Source: DATAEK01 sp036258055 (GTDB lineage Bacteria > Acidobacteriota > Vicinamibacteria > Vicinamibacterales > 2-12-FULL-66-21). Taken from it: a DNA stretch of 25,738 bases. Below, piece after piece: positions 8,801 through 14,310 of this stretch. The translations under genes were made by a program, and so were the position numbers. Where the stretch lies: contig DATAEK010000243.1 of NCBI GenBank assembly GCA_036258055.1, forward strand, positions 1 to 25,738, read 5' to 3'. The notes beneath the pieces are model-generated. The model searched no databases. It was given only the letters and a program-made list of their open reading frames with translations, and was not told the origin of the DNA. Within the stretch, counting starts at the first letter, position 1. The number at the start of each line of letters is the position of its first letter.

Positions 8801-9381
8801 ACTTCGACGTGGATCGACTCGGGAAACACCGCCACCCATGCCGTCTCCAACGTCCGCAGCAGTGGCCCCGCAGAGAGCGAGAGCGCACCGAGGAGTACTG
8901 CCGACCCGCAGGCAGCCCGGAGCGCCGCCCGCCTCAAGACCGATGCCGTGACGATGTCGGCGGGTGACGAAGAAGAGAGCTTGTTCAGCGCCGCAGCGAC
9001 CACGAGCGAATGGAAGGGTGCGGCGCTATCTGACGCGGAACTCTCAACCGCGCTCACGATCCCGTCGTCGGGAATCGGCGCGCCCGGTATCTCTGCCAGA
9101 CGCTCTTCGATGAACCGCGCGACGCGCCGATCATCGGGCCGGCGCTCGATACGGAAGGCGACCGCAATGATCCCCGCCAGCGCCAGCAGGAGCGAGACCG
9201 CCGACGTCAGCGCGAGCGCCGCGCCGTCGAGCCCGAGCACACGCACGGTCAGCGCACCCGCGACGAGCGGAACCGCCGCAACCATCGCTGCCGCGCCAAG
9301 CGTCCTCAGCAACGCCTTGACGAACCATCGTCGCCTGACGTGGCCGATGAACGAGTGAAGGGTGTCGTCTCGATCTGCCAT
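5812..9381 (-). CDS. DUF4175-type giant membrane protein with Gln-rich coiled-coil region
   Basis: The protein has 1189 residues. It has helices at about 23-47, 56-76 and 155-173. A beta-sandwich, Ig-like periplasmic part covers about 190-490 (FFLEVRPFNEEF marks its end). From about 505 to 1130 it is almost entirely charged, Gln/Arg/Ala-rich helix broken by low-complexity Ser/Gly/Gln patches (for example QQPNQSDQQSGGQRQPGS). The last 50 residues form a compact tail. This architecture matches proteins annotated as DUF4175 that accompany MoxR/BatA genes; their biochemical role is unknown. Length suggests a long periplasmic or cytoplasmic rod, possibly a scaffold. AGAG lies six to nine bases before ATG 9381. 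A 171-base gap with two palindromic repeats separates it from the upstream vWA gene, and only one base separates it from the downstream one. Confidence 0.85.
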   Translation of the reverse strand: MADRDDTLHSFIGHVRRRWFVKALLRTLGAAAMVAAVPLVAGALTVRVLGLDGAALALTSAVSLLLALAGIIAVAFRIERRPDDRRVARFIEERLAEIPGAPIPDDGIVSAVESSASDSAAPFHSLVVAAALNKLSSSSPADIVTASVLRRAALRAACGSAVLLGALSLSAGPLLRTLETAWVAVFPESIHVEVMPGDARVVAGQPLRIRAVVRGVRGPLTRLAPSMTVSAGKESRTVPLAQDGDGFAFAFESIDRSFNYTIAAGAHRSRQYRVTALFPPRVKRIDVRYEYPSFAGLEPRDEQDAGDLYGPAGTRVHLRIHADKPVASGALALSGGTQAQPLRPAGDQTLEADLVLTKDDSYRLRLEDRDGLRTKGETEYFIRLMDDRPPDVRILRPGGDQQITPLEEVGIEARADDDYGVSSFELVYSVAGQREHVVPFSRTSGTTLSKIGAHLIAAEDLHVQPGDVVTYYARATDVGRGKRPTQTKSDIFFLEVRPFNEEFVEAQSQAMSGASDPQLEGLIAAQKEIINATWNIERRSGAGRSADDMKAVSQAQAELKARVEQMMASPGGRRPPFQAPQQQVAPFGQVRSRSSGGDSIGAAIQAMGRAVQQLDGQNTKDAIPHEMAALQGLLQAQAEVRRRQVMQQANGASGNGYGRQGQDLSALFDKELQRQQRTNYETRSQIEERPDQKNGDSALDRIRDLAKRQEDLSQRQRDLANAGLSAEELKRQLEKLTREQMELREQAEELARQLDAKGQQQSAASNPRQNESGGRQSQQPNQSDQQSGGQRQPGSTGQSSGASSGPMREASEQMRSAASDLRRQDPEAASASAGRAAEQLRRLEQQMRGGTPDARQRAAGELQLEAQQLADAQRRIASEVERLEKEGGNNADALRRVAGEKEGLADRVDALKKAADDLSKQAGARGNKDAGAAAAAGDAARELEREQIGKRMRDSAREMRDAGKAQAPTGAGQPSPSQSGRRASAEQQIARALDKAVEKLGGAAGTEARNLADQLDQSRDIRQRLDRLEQQIRDAAAKARAGRAGRDAVADAQGKQGDRGRQGSSGAGDGGELQRLRDEYARELQRARDTLAKLQQSQPRDGLGGSTPEEQEFSLSAPGTEAFKQDYSKWESLRKDVNLALERHDAAVSQRIAKKLAEDRLSAGGSDRVPDDYARLIARYYELLARTKK

Positions 9382-9402
9382 CTGAGACTCTTTGCTTAGT
9401 TT

Positions 9403-9478
9403 GCCGTGGGGGCCCCACCCCCCACGGCCTGCCAGCGCTTGCTTTTCTCAAGGCGCCTGGGGCCCCACCCCCAGGCGC
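9403..9478. repeat. Pair of matching GC hairpins with identical loops
   Basis: Two ten-base-pair hairpins start exactly 50 bases apart. The first is GCCGTGGGGG/CCCCCACGGC (9403-9428). The second is GCGCCTGGGG/CCCCAGGCGC (9453-9478). Both have the six-base loop CCCCAC on the plus strand, giving a shared core GGGGCCCCACCCCC while the outer stems differ by compensating changes. This is the pattern of a mobile palindromic repeat family (REP-like). They lie between two genes of one operon, so they would be in its mRNA. Confidence 0.8.
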
Positions 9479-9552
9479 TGCAGCTCGCGCGTTCGCGCTC
9501 GCTGCGGCTCAAGGCTGCTCGCTCGCGCGGCTACCTGCTGTCGGCGCCGCCC
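9479..9552. other. GC-rich noncoding spacer
   Basis: This is the rest of the gap between the BatA-type and DUF4175 genes. It has loosely repeated GCTCGC/GCGAGC elements, for instance around 9483-9532, that may belong to the same repeat unit as the neighbouring hairpins. No coding signal or promoter is seen. Confidence 0.4.
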
Positions 9553-11400
9553 CTACGCCTTGCCAACGAATGATTCCGCGACGAGCGCCGCCAGCATCAG
9601 CACCAGGCCGTACCTCCAGTAATTCTGACGCGCCTCGGTCTGTTGCGCACGTACGTTCACGGCGGCCGCCGGCGGGACCTCGACGCGCTGGAGCATCGCC
9701 TGGAACTCGTTCTCCGTCATTCTCGTCGTGCCCGATTCGCGCGTGTCGACATTCACGACCACGGCGCGATTGTCGGGCGGAATCCGGTAAACGCCGGGCC
9801 GTGGCTGTGTTCCCGCAGGAGCCTGGGACACCGTGTATTCGCGCCCGGCACGATCCCCGCCGACGACATATCTCACGGACTCGATGGCGAACGGGACGAA
9901 CGCGGGGTGAAGCGGAAAATCGTTCCAGCGGCGGTCGACGTCCGACGCGAAGAGCGCCAGGCGGCCGGGTCCGCTGCTCCGCTCGAGGAGCGCCGGCGTC
10001 CCGTCAGTGAACCGTGCCGCGACGTTCCAGCCGGCCGGATCGACGCGCCACAGCCGATCGAACCGTACCTGCCCGAGGTTGGCTGCGAGACCGCCGAACG
10101 GACGGAAGATGGGATGCCGCAAATCGGTGGCGGAAAGCGCGAGCGGCTTGTCCTGACGATCGACGGTCCGTGGAGGTTCGCGCCAGTCGAGGATGCCGGC
10201 GAGCACCGAGGGATCGACCTCCGGACCCGCTGCGATCAGGACTCCGCCGCCGTGCGCGAGGTATCCCGCGAACGCGTCGTGCACACGGCGGTCGAATCCG
10301 CGCGTCGTGAGCAGGACGACTGCTGCGTTCTTCGAGAGATCCTCGACCTTCGTGCCGAGCAGCGTCGATCCGGGAACGACTTCCGCATCGAGCCCATCAT
10401 CAGCGGCCGCCGCCGTCGCGAGCGCACGGGACAGATAAAACCCGGACAGATTCGGCGGTGTTCCGGATCCGATGATGAGGACGCGACGGCGAGGCGCCCG
10501 ATCGAGTAGCACGTAACGAGCGTTGTCCGCGGCAAAGCCCTGGGAATCGTCAATCGACACGGTCAACGTTCCGGTCTGAGGTGGCTGGTAAGGCACCACG
10601 ACGTCGGTGGTCGCACCCGGTGCGACGGAAACCGGTGCGGTCGCGACCTCTCGGCCGTCGAGCGCGACATGGACAGGCGCGGCGTAGGGAGCTGTCGACG
10701 CATTGCGGATCGAAGCCACGACCGTGCCACGTTCCACGCGCGCACGCACGAGCGCGACGTTGCCCGATGGCGCTCCCGTATCCTTGATTTCCACCGTCAG
10801 GCTGGCCGGCATCGCTACCGGCTGCTCATCTTCCCACCCGGTTCGCTGCAGGTCCGTGACGATGACCAGCCTTGCCGCACCGCCGTCGGCGGTTTCAGCG
10901 GCCCGGGCAACCACGGGGGCGTAGCGCGTGCCAGCGAACCCGGGCTCGATGTTCTTGAGGGCATTCCGCGCCTCACTCGCGGAACCGGGAGCGGTGAGCT
11001 GATCGGCCCGCTCGTCGAAGGCCAGGAGCGCGACACGCGATCCGCCCGCGCCGTCGATGGCTTCGCGCACGAGTTCCGTTGCCCGGGCGAAGCGTCCCGG
11101 CGCTGTCATGCTGTAAGACCGATCCACGGCCACGATTACAAGCGGCGCGCCGGTGGCGGCGTTCGCCCGGTACGGACGCGCGAACGCGGTCGCGAGAAGC
11201 AGTAACGCCACGACCCGCACGGCCAGGAGAATCAGGTCGCGAAGCCGCCGGCGTTTCGATCGTTCGACCGGCGACTTCCGCAGCAGGTGCACCGCCGTGA
11301 ACGGCACTTCCGGCGCGACGTCGCGCCTGAGCAGGTGCAGCACGATGGGCAGCGCGATGGCGACGGCACCAGCGAGAAATGCGGGGTAGAGAAAGGACAT
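9553..11400 (-). CDS. BatA-type membrane vWA protein
   Basis: The protein has 615 residues. The N-terminus is the classic BatA-like membrane motif: FLYPAFLAGAVAIALPIVLH with a following helix at about 56-75. It precedes a von Willebrand A domain (about 86-190) with a complete metal site: DRSYS (93-97), T158 and D183. After it come an Ig-like segment and a GATase-like Rossmann domain (RRVLIIGSG, AAVVLLTTRGF, GGGVLIAAGPE). A last helix (about 595-612) sits near the C-terminus. The family works with MoxR ATPases and DUF58 proteins in the envelope. ATG 11400 lies 12 bases after the DUF58 stop, with GAGGG about nine bases upstream. It shares its whole architecture with the 738-residue protein two genes downstream, which suggests an old duplication. 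Confidence 0.88.
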   Translation of the reverse strand: MSFLYPAFLAGAVAIALPIVLHLLRRDVAPEVPFTAVHLLRKSPVERSKRRRLRDLILLAVRVVALLLLATAFARPYRANAATGAPLVIVAVDRSYSMTAPGRFARATELVREAIDGAGGSRVALLAFDERADQLTAPGSASEARNALKNIEPGFAGTRYAPVVARAAETADGGAARLVIVTDLQRTGWEDEQPVAMPASLTVEIKDTGAPSGNVALVRARVERGTVVASIRNASTAPYAAPVHVALDGREVATAPVSVAPGATTDVVVPYQPPQTGTLTVSIDDSQGFAADNARYVLLDRAPRRRVLIIGSGTPPNLSGFYLSRALATAAAADDGLDAEVVPGSTLLGTKVEDLSKNAAVVLLTTRGFDRRVHDAFAGYLAHGGGVLIAAGPEVDPSVLAGILDWREPPRTVDRQDKPLALSATDLRHPIFRPFGGLAANLGQVRFDRLWRVDPAGWNVAARFTDGTPALLERSSGPGRLALFASDVDRRWNDFPLHPAFVPFAIESVRYVVGGDRAGREYTVSQAPAGTQPRPGVYRIPPDNRAVVVNVDTRESGTTRMTENEFQAMLQRVEVPPAAAVNVRAQQTEARQNYWRYGLVLMLAALVAESFVGKA

Positions 11401-11412
11401 CGCCCGCGACCC

Positions 11413-12324
11413 TCACTTCCGCCGGCTGCGCGCGGCGAGATAGGCCAGCAGCGCGAAGTCGAGCGGCTGCGACGTGTCGAGCTGCACGTAGTCGATGCCT
11501 GAGCCGCGCAGCTCTCGATCGTAGCGAAGCGTCAGCCCCGCCAGCTCGCGCAGGTAACCGGCGCGGATATGCGAGGGCTCCGCGGTTACTTCCTCGGCGC
11601 TCTCGACGTCCCGAAAACGCGAGGCGCCGCGGAACGGGAACGTGAGCTCGTGCGGATCGAGCACCTGGAACACGATGACGTCCGTTCCCCTGAACTTGAG
11701 GTGGCGCAGCCCTTTGACGATCGCCTCTGGATCGTGCAGAAGGTCCGAGAGAATCACCACCAGGCTTCGCTTGAGCAGGGCCTCCGCCAGCTGGTGGAGC
11801 GGACGCCCGACGTCCGATCGCTGCCCGGCCTTCATCTGCTCGAGCGCAAGCAGCAGCGCGTGCAGGTGACCCGGCCGCGCCGCCGCCGGCAGCCGGAATA
11901 CGATCTTCTCGTCGAAGGCGATGAGCCCGGTCGCGTCGCGTTGACGGTTCATCAGGAACGCGAGCGACGCGGCGAGCACCGATGCGTACTCCATCTTCGA
12001 CATCGGCGCGGCGCCGCGATAGGCCATCGATGCGCTGATGTCGAGCAGCAGGTGACACTCGAGGTTGGTTTCTTCTTCGAATTTCTTGACGTAATGCCGA
12101 TCGCTGCGCGCGAAGACCTTCCAGTCGAGCGTCGAGAGATCGTCACCGGGCAGATACTGCCGGTATTCAGCGAACTCGACGCTGAAACCTTTGTAGGGAC
12201 TGCGATGCAGCCCTGAGAGGAAGCCCTCCACCACGGTCCGCGCCTTCAGCTCCATCGTCCCCAGACGAGCGATGATCGCGGGGTCGAGAAACCGTAGATC
12301 GCGGGGGCCCGCGGCAGGGCGCAT
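11413..12324 (-). CDS. DUF58 domain protein
   Basis: The protein has 303 residues and no membrane helix. It carries the family signature GFSVEFAEYRQYLPGDD (46-62), then LDWKVFARSDRHYVKKFEEE (66-85). A vWA-like core follows with a DISAS metal motif (95-99). DUF58 proteins are the standard partner of MoxR ATPases, and the two genes lie two bases apart (MoxR stop TAG at 12327-12329, ATG at 12324). The expected role is as cytoplasmic adaptor between the ATPase and the membrane vWA proteins. No truncation or missing motif is seen. Confidence 0.93.
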   Translation of the reverse strand: MRPAAGPRDLRFLDPAIIARLGTMELKARTVVEGFLSGLHRSPYKGFSVEFAEYRQYLPGDDLSTLDWKVFARSDRHYVKKFEEETNLECHLLLDISASMAYRGAAPMSKMEYASVLAASLAFLMNRQRDATGLIAFDEKIVFRLPAAARPGHLHALLLALEQMKAGQRSDVGRPLHQLAEALLKRSLVVILSDLLHDPEAIVKGLRHLKFRGTDVIVFQVLDPHELTFPFRGASRFRDVESAEEVTAEPSHIRAGYLRELAGLTLRYDRELRGSGIDYVQLDTSQPLDFALLAYLAARSRRK

Positions 12325-12326
12325 GG

Positions 12327-13337
12327 CTACATCCCGCTGCGCGGCGGTGGCACCGCTTCGAGAAGGCGATCGACGAGGTTGTCCGCCGTCACGCGTTCGG
12401 ATTCGGCGTAGAAATTCGGAATCACACGGTGCCGCAGCACCGGGCGTGCAAGCGCCTGGATGTCAGCCACGGACACGTGATAGCGCCCGTAGATAAGCGC
12501 ACGCGCCTTGCCCGCGAGGATGAGCGCCTGCGATGCGCGCAACCCGGCGCCCCACTTGACCCACTCACGGATGAACTTGTGATCGCTCTGGCGGCCCGGC
12601 CGCGACGCGTCCACGAGCCGCACGGCGTAGCGGGCAATTTCCTCTGCGACGACAACCTGGCGGACGAGCTGCTGAATGTCGAGGATGTCGGCGCCGCTCA
12701 ACACGCGCGCCGGCGTGTGCACCTCGACGCCGGTGGTCTGCGTCACCACGCGCACCTCCTCGTCCTCCGTCAGGTAGGTCATCACGATATTGAACATGAA
12801 CCGATCCAGCTGCGCCTCGGGCAGCGGATACGTGCCCTCGAGCTCGATGGGATTCTGCGTGGCGAGCACGAAGAACGGCCGATCGAGCTGATAGGTCCGC
12901 CCGGCCGCCGTCACGTGGTACTCCTGCATGGCTTCGAGCAGCGCCGCCTGCGTCTTCGGCGGCGTCCGGTTGATCTCGTCGGCCAGGATTATCTGCGCGA
13001 AGATCGGGCCGGTCACGAATCGCAACGTGCGGTGACCACCGTCCTCGTCGAGCACTTCAGTGCCCGTGATGTCAGCCGGCATCAGATCGGGCGTGAACTG
13101 GATGCGCTTGAAGGAGAGATCGAGGATCTGCGCGACGGTCTTGATCAGAAGGGTTTTCGCCAGGCCGGGCACACCGGTGATCAAGCAGTGGCCACCCGTG
13201 AAGAGTGCCATCAGGACCTGATCGATGACCTCGTCCTGGCCGACGATGACCTTGCGGATCTCCGCGAGAATACGCTCACGTCCATGCGAGACGCGCTCGG
13301 CGACCGCGGCGATATCTGACTGTGCTGTCACGTTCAT
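12327..13337 (-). CDS. MoxR family AAA+ ATPase
   Basis: The protein has 336 residues, the normal length for the family. Walker A is GVPGLAKT (55-62) and Walker B is ILADE (117-121). Sensor I is ATQNP (159-163), and EAQLDRF (174-180) gives the arginine-finger region. The C-terminal lid domain runs from about 215 on. MoxR enzymes act as chaperone-like motors that mature or remodel partner complexes, usually with DUF58 and vWA partners, exactly as found directly downstream. GGAAGG lies six bases before ATG 13337, the best ribosome-binding site in the operon. The 166-base leader before it holds a heptamer repeat and a long hairpin. Confidence 0.95.
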   Translation of the reverse strand: MNVTAQSDIAAVAERVSHGRERILAEIRKVIVGQDEVIDQVLMALFTGGHCLITGVPGLAKTLLIKTVAQILDLSFKRIQFTPDLMPADITGTEVLDEDGGHRTLRFVTGPIFAQIILADEINRTPPKTQAALLEAMQEYHVTAAGRTYQLDRPFFVLATQNPIELEGTYPLPEAQLDRFMFNIVMTYLTEDEEVRVVTQTTGVEVHTPARVLSGADILDIQQLVRQVVVAEEIARYAVRLVDASRPGRQSDHKFIREWVKWGAGLRASQALILAGKARALIYGRYHVSVADIQALARPVLRHRVIPNFYAESERVTADNLVDRLLEAVPPPRSGM

Positions 13338-13399
13338 CTCTGACCTTCCGCGACGCCGCCGGCTCCGGCCCTGGCGGGAGCATCCTGGTGAGGTTCCAA
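13338..13399 (-). other. Leader of the MoxR gene
   Basis: This short noncoding stretch lies between the heptamer repeat and the MoxR start. It carries the GGAAGG ribosome-binding site (13344-13349 on the minus strand). I see no convincing separate promoter. Confidence 0.4.
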
Positions 13400-13502
13400 G
13401 GTTCTCGGTTCTCAGTTCTTAGTTCTTAGTTCTTAGTTCTCGGTTCCCCGGTTCTCGAGTTCGGCTTGGAACCGGGAACCGAGAACGGAGAACCCGAGAA
13501 CC
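13400..13502. repeat. Heptamer tandem repeat followed by its inverted copies, forming a long hairpin
   Basis: From 13400 there are seven contiguous seven-base units: two GGTTCTC, three AGTTCTT, one AGTTCTC and one GGTTCCC. One more GGTTCTC lies at 13450-13456. From about 13468 to 13502 the complementary form appears (GGGAACC, GAGAACG, GAGAACC, CGAGAACC). TTCTCGGTTCCC near 13437-13448 pairs with GGGAACCGAGAA (13474-13485), and GGTTC with GAACC inside, with one bulged C. It sits between the DUF4159 and MoxR genes and would fold in the operon mRNA. No T-run follows, so termination is not evident. Confidence 0.85.
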
Positions 13503-13503
13503 C

Positions 13504-14310
13504 TCAATGCGTCAACGCATAGACGATCTCGTTGATCTGCATCCGATACGCCACCGCCGTGTACTTGACGTACCCGGGATACTCGGAGGCGTTCGACCAC
13601 TCCCAGCCGTCCCCCATGTCGGTGTTCCAGTTGATCAGCACCATCGCGCGACCGTTGTCATCTTCGATCCCGCGCAGATGTGCCGTGTAGCCGCCCTTCT
13701 CCCACGTCCGTCCCTGCAGGAACGAGCCGAGGCCCGGCGTCTGTGGGAACGCATCGAACTGGTAGAAGCAGTGGAAAATCGGATGCTCCGGCGGCAAATC
13801 GATGATCTTCCGATCTGGAAACACGCGTTTCAGCTCGCGCTCGACGTTGTCCCATTCGATCGGACCGTGGAAGTCATCGAAGGTCAGCGTGCCGCCGCGC
13901 AGCAGGAACTCGCGCAGGATCGGCACTTCTGTTTCGCGAAGCCGGAGGTTGCCGCCCTCCACGATGTAGATCCAGGGATAGGACCAGAGGTTCGGATCCT
14001 CGATCCGGATGGTGATCGGATCGTTGACCTGAATCGACGTGACCGTTCGCACCCGACGCGACAGATTCTGATCGGCCGCCGGGTAGTCGATGGTCCAGGG
14101 CTCGTCGAAAATGTCGTAGCGCCGGCCGGGTGGGAGCGTCCAGGCGTCGTACTGGATTCGGGCAAACGTCCACTGCAGGCCCGCGAAACGGGCGTCCGGC
14201 TGGCCGGGACTCTGCGCTCCCGCATCAGGGACGCGCATCACGGCAATCCCCCAGAGGAGCAGGGCCGCGCCGGCGACCACCGGCAGAATGCGCAGGGACC
14301 GGTAGGTCAT
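13504..14310 (-). CDS. DUF4159 domain protein, secreted
   Basis: The protein has 268 residues. A signal peptide or N-terminal anchor covers about 1-32 (ends DAGAQ). The DUF4159 signature WTFARIQYD follows (47-55). RGGTLTFDDFHG (138-149) forms the turn typical of this GATase/ThuA-like fold, and DLPPEHPIFHCFYQF (171-185) follows the next strand. DUF4159 proteins are repeatedly found in MoxR/vWA operons in Acidobacteria and Planctomycetes, but their activity is unknown. ATG 14310 overlaps the upstream stop as ATGA, so the gene is translationally coupled to the TPR peptidase. It ends 166 bases before MoxR. Confidence 0.88.
   Translation of the reverse strand: MTYRSLRILPVVAGAALLLWGIAVMRVPDAGAQSPGQPDARFAGLQWTFARIQYDAWTLPPGRRYDIFDEPWTIDYPAADQNLSRRVRTVTSIQVNDPITIRIEDPNLWSYPWIYIVEGGNLRLRETEVPILREFLLRGGTLTFDDFHGPIEWDNVERELKRVFPDRKIIDLPPEHPIFHCFYQFDAFPQTPGLGSFLQGRTWEKGGYTAHLRGIEDDNGRAMVLINWNTDMGDGWEWSNASEYPGYVKYTAVAYRMQINEIVYALTH

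Noticed and set aside
6865..8967. A 700-residue open frame on the plus strand opposite the DUF4175 gene
   Set aside because: It is the complement of a well-supported Gln/Arg-rich coding sequence. The translation is Arg/Leu/His-rich without domains, as expected for antisense of high-GC coding DNA.
10973..12058. A 361-residue minus-strand frame across the DUF58 and BatA-type genes
   Set aside because: It spans two real genes in another frame and is Arg/Ala-rich without motifs.
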